Origin: Paenibacillus sp. SY21-1
Lineage (GTDB): Bacteria > Bacillota > Bacilli > Paenibacillales > Paenibacillaceae
DNA: 64,000 nucleotides
Assembly: GCF_005222705.1 (NCBI RefSeq)
Contig: NZ_STGF01000022.1
Location: forward strand, 57,218-121,217
Direction: 5' to 3'
Positions 8,268 to 16,514 of this stretch are shown here, in pieces (within the stretch, counting starts at the first letter, position 1; each line of letters starts with the position of its first letter). The notes below the pieces were generated by a model. The model had not been told where the DNA came from and made no database searches. It worked only from the letters and a program-made list of their open reading frames with translations. The translations under genes and the position numbers were made by a program.

Positions 8268-8304
8268 CACTATTCATTATAGTGCAGCATAGCGCGCAAA
8301 ACAA
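8268..8304 (-). promoter_or_regulatory. Promoter with embedded operator for the blaI-like gene
   Basis: The inverted repeat CACTATAATGAATAGTG (minus strand, 8284-8268) contains a perfect TATAAT -10 box at 8281-8276. A TTGTTT -35 candidate at 8304-8299 is 17 bases upstream. Repressor bound here would cover the -10 region, consistent with autoregulation. The arms match the site at 6947-6963. Confidence 0.65.
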
Positions 8305-8318
8305 GGCGCATAAAGCGC

Positions 8319-8831
8319 CTAGTCCCACGGATGCTTGACAGTCAGAAAATCGGCAAACTTCTTGCTTTCATCCCGACGCACTTTGCGCATTTCCGCACGA
8401 TATGGAGCTGTTTCAAACAGCTTCCATTCCTCTTCCGATTCCGGGAGCACGCTTGGAACCTGAACCGGCTTACGATCGGCATCCAACGCCACAAAGGTCA
8501 AAAATGACGTTGCCGCAATTTTCCGGTCGCCCCGCAGCAAATCTTCCTTGATTACCTTTACGAACACCTCAATTGAAGAACGGCCTGTCCACGTAACAAA
8601 AGCTTCCAGACAAACCGAGTCCGATGGGCGAATCGGCTGCAAAAAATCGACCGAATCCGTCGATGCGGTAACAACCGAGCGTCTGCAATGCTTCGTGGCG
8701 GCGATAGAGGCAATATCGTCAATATAGGCCATCAACTTGCCCCCGAACAAGGTGTTGTGGTTATTCACATCCGTAGGGAATACTCTTGCCGTTTTGTAGC
8801 ATCTTGATTCACGTGAAAAACGCTGTTCCAT
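8319..8831 (-). CDS. Acyl-CoA thioesterase, hotdog fold
   Basis: A 170-residue single hotdog-domain thioesterase of the YciA/YkhA class that hydrolyses acyl-CoA to free acid and CoA in the cytosol. The segment NNHNTLFGGKLMAYIDDIASIAA (about 22-44) is the family signature: N of NNHNTLFGG and the central-helix aspartate D39 form the active-site region. A TDSVDFLQPI strand follows. The length is usual for the family. An AGGAGAG site lies about 10 bases before the ATG. It stands alone between the BlaI-like gene and a glyoxalase-fold gene. Physiological acyl substrates cannot be inferred. Confidence 0.88.
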   Translation of the reverse strand: MEQRFSRESRCYKTARVFPTDVNNHNTLFGGKLMAYIDDIASIAATKHCRRSVVTASTDSVDFLQPIRPSDSVCLEAFVTWTGRSSIEVFVKVIKEDLLRGDRKIAATSFLTFVALDADRKPVQVPSVLPESEEEWKLFETAPYRAEMRKVRRDESKKFADFLTVKHPWD

Positions 8832-8869
8832 GAAAGGGAGTCTCTCCTCTAAAGTGATGTCATGGCAAC

Positions 8870-9223
8870 CTATATCGCCGTATAAAAATGAAGTCGATTG
8901 CCAAACGGGTCCGTGACGCTTACCATGTTCATTTCATCGTTAAAGCCCGGTCTTGCATACGTATAGGATTTGGCAAGCAGCTTCTGCTGAAGCGCCCTTG
9001 CATCCGATACTGCGATGCGAATCGCAGAACCCGGGCTGCAATCGCCGTGATGCTCCGATAGATGGAGCACGCAATCATCCTTCGATAATTGCATATACAG
9101 CGGCATATCCGGCTCGTAACGGTGCTCCCAGTCGCAGGAGAACTCCAGAAACTGCTCATAAAATTCCCTTGCCTTCGCCTCATCGAAGATACGCAGAATC
9201 GGCACCACCCGATTCATATTCAT
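8870..9223 (-). CDS. Glyoxalase/bleomycin-resistance superfamily protein
   Basis: A 117-residue vicinal-oxygen-chelate fold protein with paired beta-alpha-beta-beta-beta modules. It begins MNMNRVVPILRIFDEAKARE and ends with MVSVTDPFGNRLHFY, typical of the superfamily. The HLSEHHGDCSPG segment resembles bleomycin-binding members of the group, but true substrate binding is not shown. The frame is open to 9307; the start at 9223 is preferred because GGGAGG lies about 8 bases upstream. It could be a small resistance or metal-dependent enzyme. Confidence 0.8.
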   Translation of the reverse strand: MNMNRVVPILRIFDEAKAREFYEQFLEFSCDWEHRYEPDMPLYMQLSKDDCVLHLSEHHGDCSPGSAIRIAVSDARALQQKLLAKSYTYARPGFNDEMNMVSVTDPFGNRLHFYTAI

Positions 9224-9321
9224 TGCCCAACCTCCCATACCGTTCTGTTTGCAAACGCTATGAAAATTATACATCGAAAAGAAAAGATACGGAAGCATAA
9301 TCGGCATATTGGCCGCAGCAA

Positions 9322-10071
9322 TTAGACGTGCTGGCCGTAACGAATAACCTGCTCATAGGGCAAATGGCCGCCAAAAATATCAAGCGCACTGCCGATTGTC
9401 AGATCGAGCCTGCCGCCCGATAGCCGTTCGAACAGCTCCATATCCTGAAGCGATCTCGCGCCGCCGGCGTATGTTGTCGGAATGGTCGTCCAGTCGGCTA
9501 GTGCACTGACAAGGCTTTGCTGAATGCCGCGCTGCTTGCCTTCCACATCGACCGCATGAATCAAAAACTCATTGCAATATTGCTCCAAATAACGAACATT
9601 GTCCGGATTCAGCTCAAAGTCGCTAAATTGCTTCCATTGGTTCGTCACGACATACCATTTGCCGTCCTTTTCCTTGCAGCTAAGATCGATGACCAGCCGG
9701 TCCACGCCAACCTCGGCCACGATATTCGCAAGATGCTCCTTGTTTAGCTGGCCGTCTTTAAAAATATAAGAGGTTACGATCACATGGGAAGCGCCGTGCC
9801 GCAAATAGTCTGAGGCGTTGGCCGCGGTAATTCCCCCGCCGACCTGCAGGCCTCCAGGGTAATGACGAAGCGCCGCGATTGCCGCCTCCTCATTGCCTCC
9901 CCCGAGCATAATAACGTGGCCGCCCTCAAGCCGGTCGCGCTTGAACAGCTCTGCATAATAGGCCGAATCATGCTCGGATACGAAATTTTCGATGACTTCC
10001 GAATTTAAAGTTTCGCCGACGATTTGTTTGACTTTCCCATCGTGAAGATCAATACATGGTCTGAATTTCAA
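9322..10071 (-). CDS. hisA: HisA of the eukaryotic (HIS6) type
   Basis: A 249-residue TIM-barrel isomerase that by family converts ProFAR to PRFAR, the fourth step of histidine synthesis. The sequence starts MKFRPCIDLHDGKVKQIVG, contains HVIMLGGGNEEAA and LQVGGGIT phosphate-binding loops, and has the SCKEKDGKWYVVTNQWK insertion typical of the fungal/plant HIS6 subtype rather than the usual bacterial HisA. Catalytic Asp candidates are D8 and the VIDLS aspartate near 129. The start is TTG with GGGGAA 5 bases upstream. It is not in a his operon; neighbours are a Nudix hydrolase and a glyoxalase-fold protein. It may be the only HisA or a second copy. Confidence 0.85.
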   Translation of the reverse strand: MKFRPCIDLHDGKVKQIVGETLNSEVIENFVSEHDSAYYAELFKRDRLEGGHVIMLGGGNEEAAIAALRHYPGGLQVGGGITAANASDYLRHGASHVIVTSYIFKDGQLNKEHLANIVAEVGVDRLVIDLSCKEKDGKWYVVTNQWKQFSDFELNPDNVRYLEQYCNEFLIHAVDVEGKQRGIQQSLVSALADWTTIPTTYAGGARSLQDMELFERLSGGRLDLTIGSALDIFGGHLPYEQVIRYGQHV

Positions 10072-10110
10072 GGCAATTCCCCGATTCTATTAGAATATGG
10101 AACAAAAATA

Positions 10111-10644
10111 TTACGCAAGCGCCCGGTATTTGTCCAAATAACGGCTGCGGCAAGCGTGGTCGTATTCGAATGCAGCCGGCATCAAGGTTGCCAACTGCTC
10201 CTCGATATGGTCGCCGATAAAAAAGCAATGATGATCAAAACAATCGTCGCTCGCAAGCGATCGCTCCAGCACTTGCGGAAGGTTCGAGGCAACTCCGCCG
10301 TTATCCTTGTGGAGTATCCATTCAACGGACTTCCATTCGAGAATGCCCTCGTCCATTCTGATTGGGGTCGGATAATCCATAGTGTCCGCTACCTCTGCCA
10401 AATACAAGTACATGCCGCCAAACTGCGAGCCGCGGCTCGACCATGTCACAATGCCTTTAAAGTGCAGGTCATAGTCGGTAATGCCTGTTTCTTCTTCCAA
10501 TTCGCGGATCATGGCGGAACGTGGCTCTTCATCAGGCTCCAGCTTGCCGCCGATTCCGTTCCATCTTCCCATCCAACTGGAGCGCTCCCGATTAAGCAGC
10601 AGGATCTCATTGCCGCGTTTAATCAAACAAATATTGTACTTCAG
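10111..10644 (-). CDS. Nudix hydrolase, MutT/8-oxo-dGTP diphosphatase type
   Basis: A 177-residue Nudix protein with a perfect box Gx5Ex7REUxEExGU at residues 34-56 (GKLEPDEEP, then MIRELEEETGI), which binds Mg2+ and hydrolyses nucleoside diphosphate-X substrates. The N-terminus NICLIKRGNEILLLNRER and WMGRWNGIGGKL are typical of MutT/YtkD-like 8-oxo-dGTP diphosphatases, but the exact substrate is inferred only from family. The start at 10644 is chosen over the ATG at 10668 because AAGGGAG precedes it by 7 bases. It is divergent from the NagZ-like gene. Confidence 0.88.
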   Translation of the reverse strand: MKYNICLIKRGNEILLLNRERSSWMGRWNGIGGKLEPDEEPRSAMIRELEEETGITDYDLHFKGIVTWSSRGSQFGGMYLYLAEVADTMDYPTPIRMDEGILEWKSVEWILHKDNGGVASNLPQVLERSLASDDCFDHHCFFIGDHIEEQLATLMPAAFEYDHACRSRYLDKYRALA

Positions 10645-10978
10645 CATGACTGTGCTCCCTTGCCTCATCTAAATAAAGACTTTCCTATGACGATAAGCCG
10701 TATATACCATTCTGCTTTTACGCCAATCAACCTGCTCTGCTTATGTAAATGTAACACATCTAAGCCACTTAAAACACCGTTTATCGCGCTCCCGCTTATC
10801 CCCTGCTTCACCTTCCGCCGCGAAGGGTAAAGGAATCCATAGTCCTGGCTGCCGCAGGAATAGAAAGATAAGAACGGGGAATGATAAACATTTGCCCTTT
10901 TGTTCTTCAAGCGCTGCATGCTATGCTGACTATGACGAAGGGACAAGCTGGTATATATTTCAACGGGAGGCCACAGAA
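10645..10978. other. Divergent intergenic region between the Nudix and NagZ-like genes
   Basis: The region must hold both promoters. I see a small hairpin at 10844-10860 (TCCTG/CAGGA) and a GGGAGG ribosome site for the downstream lipoprotein near 10965-10970. No gene is supported. Confidence 0.4.
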
Positions 10979-12280
10979 ATGAAAAAATGGAAACCTCTAT
11001 CGCTTGCACTGCTCACCTTAAGTTTTATTGCTGCCGCATGCGGCAGTCCGGGCCAAGCAGGCCGTCCAAGCCATACGCCCGCTTCACCGGAGCCAAGCGC
11101 AACGCATGCGCCGACTGCAGCGCCAACCGAATCCCGATCGCCCGCTCCGGCGGCCACCGATTTTCCTTCGGCCACCAATGATCCGCTTGACGCGACAATC
11201 TCCTCTATGACAACTCAGGAGAAAATCGGTCAGATGGTTATCGTCGGACTCGACGGGAAGCAAATAAACGCGCAAACGAAAAAAATGATTGCCGACTACC
11301 GGGTTGGCGGATTTATTTTGTACCAGGACAATATAACGAGTGTCAAGCAAACGACAAGTCTGCTCAACCAGCTCAAAAAAGCAAATGCCAATCAACCTGC
11401 GGGCTTGTGGCTTAGCGTCGACCAGGAAGGCGGCAAAGTAAGCCGTATGCCGGAGCAGCTCGTCAAGACACCGACAGCGGCGAGCATCGGAAAAGCGAAC
11501 AACATCGACTATACGAAAGCCATAGCAGATGCGATAGGCGAACAATTGTTCTCTATCGGGTTTAATATGGACTTTGCGCCCGTTCTTGATATCAACAGCA
11601 ATCCGAAAAATCCGGTTATCGGCAATCGCTCTTTCGGCGCAACGCCCGAGCTTGTCGTCAAGCATGGCATATCGACCATGAATGCGCTGCGCTCGCGGCA
11701 GGTGGCGGCAGTCGTCAAGCATTTTCCGGGTCATGGCGATACCTCGGTAGATTCGCATAAAGAGCTGCCAGTCGTACAAAAAAGCTTGGCTGAGCTTGAG
11801 CGCTTCGAGCTGCTGCCATTCCAAGCTGCAATTCAGGAGAAGGCTGACGCGATTATGATTGCCCATCTGCTTATACCGGAAATCGACGACGAATATCCCG
11901 CCTCGCTTTCCCGCAAGCTGATTACGGGTCTGCTGCGTGAGCAGTGGGGCTACGACGGCGTCGTCATGACCGATGATATGATGATGGGCGGCATTACAAA
12001 AAACTTTAAAATAGGCCCTGCCGCCGTACGCTCCGTGCTGGCAGGCAGCGATATTCTGCTGATTGGTCATGAGCCCAAGCAACAAATGGCCGTGCTCAAT
12101 GCAATCCGCCGAAGCGTAGAATCAGGCGAAATAACGGAAGCGCGTCTGGATGAAAGCGTACGCCGTATTTTACGGCTAAAGGCCGCCTATGACATTCGCG
12201 ACGATGCGCGTCCGACGCCGGATGTAGCTAAGCTGAATAAACAGATTGAGGCTGCGCTGCAAATAGGCAAAAAAGGCTGA
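10979..12280 (+). CDS. nagZ: Beta-N-acetylhexosaminidase, glycoside hydrolase family 3 lipoprotein
   Basis: From ATG 10979 (GGGAGG 8 bases upstream) the product has 433 residues with a lipoprotein signal and probable lipidated cysteine C21 (FIAAAC). A Pro/Ser/Thr-rich linker to about residue 70 follows, then a GH3 barrel. The NagZ-type catalytic dyad motif KHFPGHGDT is at 247-255 with a following DSH, and the nucleophile region MTDDMMMGG starts at 330. The enzyme removes N-acetylglucosamine from muropeptides or peptidoglycan fragments during wall recycling, on the outer face of the membrane. Length and domain order match Bacillus NagZ without its C-terminal extra domain. It has its own terminator. 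Confidence 0.92.
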   Translation: MKKWKPLSLALLTLSFIAAACGSPGQAGRPSHTPASPEPSATHAPTAAPTESRSPAPAATDFPSATNDPLDATISSMTTQEKIGQMVIVGLDGKQINAQTKKMIADYRVGGFILYQDNITSVKQTTSLLNQLKKANANQPAGLWLSVDQEGGKVSRMPEQLVKTPTAASIGKANNIDYTKAIADAIGEQLFSIGFNMDFAPVLDINSNPKNPVIGNRSFGATPELVVKHGISTMNALRSRQVAAVVKHFPGHGDTSVDSHKELPVVQKSLAELERFELLPFQAAIQEKADAIMIAHLLIPEIDDEYPASLSRKLITGLLREQWGYDGVVMTDDMMMGGITKNFKIGPAAVRSVLAGSDILLIGHEPKQQMAVLNAIRRSVESGEITEARLDESVRRILRLKAAYDIRDDARPTPDVAKLNKQIEAALQIGKKG

Positions 12281-12303
12281 TCCGCCAGGGCTCAGCCTTT
12301 TTT
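12272..12303 (+). terminator. Rho-independent terminator of the nagZ-like gene
   Basis: The stem AAAGGCTGA/TCAGCCTTT (12272-12280 with 12292-12300) includes the stop codon of the gene and runs into TTTTTT. The fabI gene converges from the other side, 1 base further. Confidence 0.88.
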
Positions 12304-12304
12304 G

Positions 12305-13081
12305 TTAGAGTCCGAGAATATGATAGCCTGCATCGACATGCAGCACCTCGCCGGTTATGCCGCGAGACAGACCGCTGAGCAGGAACATGCTTGCGTCGCC
12401 GACCTCGTCCTGGTCGATATTGCGTCTAAGCGGCGCACGTTCCTCAATCGTCGACATGATATCATTGAAGCCGCTAACGCCTTTGGCCGCCAGCGTTCGT
12501 ATCGGGCCCGCGGAAACGGCATTAACCCGAATCCCGTATTTGCCCAAATCCTCCGCCAAATATCGCACGCTAGCCTCAAGCGCCGCCTTAGCGACACCCA
12601 TTACGTTATAATTCCGTACGACTCGCTCCGCGCCAATATAGGATTGGGTCACGATGCTGCCGCCTTCCGTCATTAGTCCCTTCGCCTCCCGCGCTACCGC
12701 GACAAGCGAATACGAGCTGGAGCTTTGCGCAAGCATGTAGCCGTCGCGCGTCGTATCCACATACTCGCCCTTAAGCTCATCTTTATCGGCAAAAGCGACC
12801 GAATGCACCACGCCGTGAATCGTGCCGGTCACCTTTCCGATTTCCGCAAAAGCGGCTGCAACGCTGGCATCGTCAAGCACGTCGCAGGACACCGTTTGCA
12901 GCGCCTCCATCTCATGCTGCTCCAGCAGCTTGAGCAGTTTCTCAAGCGAACGCTCCTTGCGATATGTAAAGATCAGCTTCGCTCCTTGGCTATATAGCGA
13001 CCTGGCAACGCCCCATGCGATGCTGCGGTCATTGGCTACTCCCATTACTACAATGACTTTGTTGCTCATTAAACCCGACAT
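12305..13081 (-). CDS. fabI: Enoyl-[acyl-carrier-protein] reductase FabI
   Basis: Reduces trans-2-enoyl-ACP in the last step of each fatty acid elongation cycle, with NAD(P)H, in the cytosol. It is a short-chain dehydrogenase fold of 258 residues. The divergent FabI cofactor motif is GVANDRSIAWG (14-24), and the active site is Y148, Y158 and K165 (Y158-x6-K165). A SYIGAERVV segment follows Y148. The start at 13081 has AGGAGG 6 bases upstream; an upstream in-frame ATG at 13120 lacks one. The same family is the target of triclosan-like inhibitors. It appears to be a single-gene unit convergent with nagZ. Confidence 0.95.
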   Translation of the reverse strand: MSGLMSNKVIVVMGVANDRSIAWGVARSLYSQGAKLIFTYRKERSLEKLLKLLEQHEMEALQTVSCDVLDDASVAAAFAEIGKVTGTIHGVVHSVAFADKDELKGEYVDTTRDGYMLAQSSSSYSLVAVAREAKGLMTEGGSIVTQSYIGAERVVRNYNVMGVAKAALEASVRYLAEDLGKYGIRVNAVSAGPIRTLAAKGVSGFNDIMSTIEERAPLRRNIDQDEVGDASMFLLSGLSRGITGEVLHVDAGYHILGL

Positions 13082-13091
13082 TCGTTTCCTC

Positions 13092-13427
13092 CTAGCGATG
13101 TTCCCGTTCCATTCTGACAAATTGAATGCAATCCGTATTGACAGTCTCGTTCCCCTCCGCCTTGTTAAGAGCGGCTAATTGGCCGCGATGGTAGCTGACA
13201 TGCAGCGACGCATGCGACAACCTATCTTGTAGGGACGTTTCGCATACAACTCCTTTGCTGTTGCGATATTCGATAGACTGCGGCAAGTCCTGATCGGACA
13301 AGCTAGTAAACAGTGTATCATATTGGCGCTTATTTTGCTCCATTTGCGGCCTGAATGGAAACGGCGCAATCGCGATTCCCCCGGCACACCTGCTCGAACG
13401 TTCGCTTGAAGCGCCGGGCTTACGCAT
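13092..13427 (-). pseudogene. DinB/YfiT-like fragment lacking its N-terminal half
   Basis: The C-terminal 60 residues have the clear end of a DinB four-helix protein: DRLSHASLHVSYHRGQLAAL followed by NTDCIQFVR, where the HVxxHRGQ histidines normally bind a divalent metal. DinB proteins have about 150-165 residues. Here only 111 codons are open and the first 30 are not family-like. No ribosome site precedes any Met, and the upstream DNA encodes an unrelated membrane protein. I read it as a truncated gene; a shortened functional protein from the ATG at 13343 is less likely. Confidence 0.6.
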
Positions 13428-13827
13428 TTTGGGAAGGAGGCGCGGAAACTATCTCTATATGGACTGGAATACGGGATAGTCTGAGTGTGCTTAGCAGAAT
13501 TCGGCTTCCCGGCTCCAATCCTTGAATAATTTCTTTGTCTGCAAAGCGAATACGCTTAACCCTTCCATTCTCTTCAAGCATGTAACTGTTATGCTTATAA
13601 TGGCTAATGACCGTTAATGGCAAGGTTATGCTCGCGTTACTAACAAGATCGATGAGCAGGCATAAGAAAAACACTAGAATCGCCAGTCCCGCCAAGCCAA
13701 AAAAACCGCCAACCAGCGGGGAACCTCCCTTATTCAATTGGACGGAGAACGATAGGACGATTTGAATAAAAGCGATCAAGGATAATGCAAGCTGAGTGTA
13801 TAACTGTGACTTGGCGTTTAAGTTCAT
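13420..13827 (-). CDS. Small membrane protein of unknown function
   Basis: A 135-residue protein with two membrane helices (about 8-30 and 38-62, rich in Leu, Ile and Phe), a hairpin between them, and a soluble C-terminal domain of beta-type with the segment YMLEENGRVKRIRFADKE. I recognise no family. The second of two adjacent Met codons (13827) is chosen as start because AGGAGG lies 8 bases upstream. Its stop overlaps the beginning of the DinB fragment by a few bases. The topology suggests a short membrane anchor with a cytoplasmic domain. Confidence 0.65.
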   Translation of the reverse strand: MNLNAKSQLYTQLALSLIAFIQIVLSFSVQLNKGGSPLVGGFFGLAGLAILVFFLCLLIDLVSNASITLPLTVISHYKHNSYMLEENGRVKRIRFADKEIIQGLEPGSRILLSTLRLSRIPVHIEIVSAPPSQNA

Positions 13828-13935
13828 GCGCATGACCTCCTGTAGTTGGCATGGTTAGCTTTCAACCGTTAGAGCTATCTTCATTTTTTGGAAACTTTTA
13901 TCATTATATATAATTCATGCTTGCTTGACTAGACG

Positions 13936-13972
13936 AAAAAACCCAAGCCTCTCTCAAAAGAGAGCGCTTGGG
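13936..13972 (-). terminator. Rho-independent terminator of the purine operon
   Basis: A stem CCCAAGCctctct / agagagCGCTTGGG (13942-13972) with four-base loop is followed on the minus strand by six T. It lies 27 bases past the adenosine deaminase stop, ending the whole catabolic operon. Confidence 0.9.
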
Positions 13973-13998
13973 CGCCTTACGAATATGGTCCATGCCGC

Positions 13999-15066
13999 TC
14001 ACTCTCTGTCGAATCCAAGCAGAGTAAGTTCTTTCGCAACACGCTTAACCAAAGCCATCTTTAACGGCTCCTCCAGAAAAGCTGCGCGCGCCGCGTTCAT
14101 CGTCATTTGCGCCACTTGCCTCATCGAAATGCCGCAGTATTCAAGCAGCAGCTCAAATTCCTGCTGAAGCGTCGTGCCCGAAACCGTCATATTGTCGGTG
14201 TTGACCGTCACCGCAATGCCTTCCTCCAGATAGCGGCGCAACGGGTACAAGGACCAATCGGGCACCGCTTTTGTCTGCATATTGCTAAGCGGACACATTT
14301 CCAGCGCAACGCCGCGCTCCTTCACCAGCTTGATGACCGCTTCATCTTCCTGCATGCGCACGCCATGGCCGATTCGCGTCGCTCCCAGCTTTTCGATCGC
14401 GACCCGCACATTGTTGGCGCCACCCGCCTCGCCTGCATGAATCGTCACGGGAAGACCTAAGCCATGCGCAAGCCCGAACAAGCCCTCAAACTGCTCTGGC
14501 GGGAACGAAGCCTCATCGCCTGCAAGATCGACCGCAACGACGCCTCTTCCGCGCCAAGCCGCTGCCGCTTCTATCACCTCGCCATTGCGCTTCTCGTCAT
14601 GGCTTCTCAGACAGATGACGACCGCTCGAGCGATCGTTCCGAACGCCTGCTCCCCCCTGCTCAAGCCGGACCATACAGCCTCGATGACAGACTCGATGCT
14701 CATGCCGTTCGCCGTATGCAGCAGCGGAGCAAAGCGTACCTCCATATAGCGCACCTGTCCTGCCGCGGCCTGCTCGACCAGCTCATACGCTACGCGTTCA
14801 AGCGCTTCAGCCGTTTGCAAATAGGGCAGCACAAAGCTGAATTTGGATAAATATTCGCTCAAGCTTTCACACTGCTCGTCTGCCTGCATGTGAGCGAGCA
14901 GCTCCGTGTTTGTTACATCCTGCAGCTTCCATGCGCCAGTCTCGTGCGCCAGCGCCCTTAGCGTATCGGGCTTAATGCTCCCGTCGAGATGCACGTGCAG
15001 CTCGATTTTGGGCAGCTTTGCAAGCAAAGCCCTGTCTGCCCCACTGACCGTATCGCTCATTGTCAT
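13999..15066 (-). CDS. add: Adenosine deaminase
   Basis: Deaminates adenosine or deoxyadenosine to inosine. The metal ligands of the amidohydrolase barrel are visible: HVHLDGS near residue 24, HAGE near residue 206 with its catalytic Glu, GHG just after, and NTDN near 290 in place of the commoner NTDD. At 355 residues it is full length. GAGGTGATC lies directly before the ATG at 15066; a GTG three codons upstream is unlikely because it overlaps that site. As the last gene of the purine operon, its inosine product feeds, after loss of ribose, into the upstream-encoded xanthine dehydrogenase route. A 110-base gap separates it from the hydroxyisourate hydrolase gene. Confidence 0.92.
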   Translation of the reverse strand: MTMSDTVSGADRALLAKLPKIELHVHLDGSIKPDTLRALAHETGAWKLQDVTNTELLAHMQADEQCESLSEYLSKFSFVLPYLQTAEALERVAYELVEQAAAGQVRYMEVRFAPLLHTANGMSIESVIEAVWSGLSRGEQAFGTIARAVVICLRSHDEKRNGEVIEAAAAWRGRGVVAVDLAGDEASFPPEQFEGLFGLAHGLGLPVTIHAGEAGGANNVRVAIEKLGATRIGHGVRMQEDEAVIKLVKERGVALEMCPLSNMQTKAVPDWSLYPLRRYLEEGIAVTVNTDNMTVSGTTLQQEFELLLEYCGISMRQVAQMTMNAARAAFLEEPLKMALVKRVAKELTLLGFDRE

Positions 15067-15175
15067 TTCGATCACCTCACTGCCTCCCGCAAGCTTCTGT
15101 CAGTCTCTTCCTCCTGTATTGTTGCACGCCAGCGGTCGCTTATACGCATGGCTTGAGATTGCCTCTTCTTTCAGG

Positions 15176-15577
15176 CTAGCTTCCCCTATACGTCGTGTAT
15201 CCTCCCGGCGCTACAAGCAGCGGCACATGATAATGGGCATCGGCGTCGCGTATCCGCACGCGAATGGCAACCTGCTCGAACACGCAAGTCTCGTCTCCGC
15301 CGCCCTGAGCCGCAAAATAATCGCCGGAAGCAAACACGAGCTCATAGCAGCCTGTCGTCATCGCCTCCTTGCACATAAGCGGCGCATCGAGGCGTCCATC
15401 CGCGTTCGTCTCCGCCATCCCGACAAACGCTCGCGACGGGCCCACACCCTCCTCCTCCAATAACCGCCACAGCTCCACCTTTACGCCCGCCGCCGGCTTG
15501 CCCCTTGTCGTATCGAGGACATGAGTTGTCAGCTGCCCCGCTCCTCCTGCGGCGCTCACCTCTCCTCCTCCTCCCAT
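15176..15577 (-). CDS. pucM: 5-hydroxyisourate hydrolase (transthyretin-related)
   Basis: Hydrolyses 5-hydroxyisourate, the product of uricase, to OHCU. It is a transthyretin-like beta-sandwich of about 115 residues: the N-terminal LTTHVLDTTRGKPA motif with the active-site His, a central arginine in the RVRIRDADAHYHVPLL strand, and the hallmark C-terminal YRGS. The first 15 residues (Gly/Ala-rich) precede the domain and may not be translated. The ATG at 15577 lies inside the end of the uricase gene (22-base overlap), which suggests coupling. The enzyme prevents slow, non-stereospecific decay of its substrate. Confidence 0.93.
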   Translation of the reverse strand: MGGGGEVSAAGGAGQLTTHVLDTTRGKPAAGVKVELWRLLEEEGVGPSRAFVGMAETNADGRLDAPLMCKEAMTTGCYELVFASGDYFAAQGGGDETCVFEQVAIRVRIRDADAHYHVPLLVAPGGYTTYRGS

Positions 15578-16509
15578 TCCGCGCGAGTCAGCTCAAAGCC
15601 CTGAAAGCCATACGGCGGTCTTGGCTCGGTGTATACGCCGGCCGACCCCGCACCATCAGGCTCAACGACCGTTTCCCACGTTCTATTGTTCGATTCGAAG
15701 CGAACAGACGACAGCTGAGGAAAACGGCTCAGCATGCGGCAGGCTATGACATAAATCAAATGCTGAATGGATGGGGAGGCATGGGCATGAAACGTCGTAT
15801 GGGCAAGATCATGAACTTGCTCGGCCGGGACATAACGTCCGCGCGCTCCGTCAAATGCATCTTCCGCGTTCTCATATGTCCAGAAGATATCCAGAAAAAT
15901 AAATAAAGGGCGATCGAAGCTTTCCGGAAGGGTCGTATATTCATCGCGCACAAAGCCGTAAAAGGAGCTCCCGCTCACTTTAATCAGCTGCATATGCGAC
16001 AGCGAGCTTTCCTGACGTTGCAGCACGATATCGGAGCCTGAACGCGTCCATGCGGAGGAGGCGCTCCCATGCTCATTTCGGCTGCTTCGAAATACGAGCG
16101 GGCTGTCCGACCAGCCCGACTCGCCCGCGATGGGCACGGGTGTAAACGGAAGACGGTCAGCGCTGATTTCAACGGCGTCGATATGGGGATAGCGTTCCAT
16201 AAAGGCGCGGCTGAGATACGCGAGCAGACCCTCGGTCGTCCCTCCGGCGTACAAGGCCGTTTGCCGCAAAATGAAATTTTTCATGGAATCCGTCGCTACA
16301 ACCAGGGCGTTATCGCCTTCCGTAAAGGAGCTGAGCAGTTGCTCGCCACTTGTTGAAAACGTAATATTATGCGCAAAAATAACATTCGAATCGCCTTCAA
16401 AGCGCGACTCGGGAATAGGCGCAACCGTCAAGGGAGCCGCATAGGTCCGATAAGCGAGCACATCTCCTTTTCCATAATACAATGTTTTTCCGCCTTTCAG
16501 CTTCAGCAT
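15556..16509 (-). CDS. pucL: Urate oxidase (uricase)
   Basis: Cofactor-free oxidation of urate to 5-hydroxyisourate with O2. The protein has 317 residues with two T-fold domains. The conserved KGDVLAYRTY region with the catalytic lysine is near residue 14, and the uricase signature VVATDSMKNFI is near 70-80 (its Thr is the proton relay). The C-terminal NRTWETVVEPDG segment is also typical. In Bacillus subtilis PucL an OHCU decarboxylase domain is fused to the N-terminus; here that domain is a separate gene ending 5 bases before this start. The 3' end overlaps the hydroxyisourate hydrolase gene. Confidence 0.95.
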   Translation of the reverse strand: MLKLKGGKTLYYGKGDVLAYRTYAAPLTVAPIPESRFEGDSNVIFAHNITFSTSGEQLLSSFTEGDNALVVATDSMKNFILRQTALYAGGTTEGLLAYLSRAFMERYPHIDAVEISADRLPFTPVPIAGESGWSDSPLVFRSSRNEHGSASSAWTRSGSDIVLQRQESSLSHMQLIKVSGSSFYGFVRDEYTTLPESFDRPLFIFLDIFWTYENAEDAFDGARGRYVPAEQVHDLAHTTFHAHASPSIQHLIYVIACRMLSRFPQLSSVRFESNNRTWETVVEPDGAGSAGVYTEPRPPYGFQGFELTRAEWEEEER

Positions 16510-16514
16510 CGCGC

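Noticed and set aside
11084..12085. Long open frame on the minus strand opposite the nagZ-like gene (333 codons)
   Set aside because: It is antisense to a clearly conserved GH3 enzyme, has no ribosome site and no recognisable domain.
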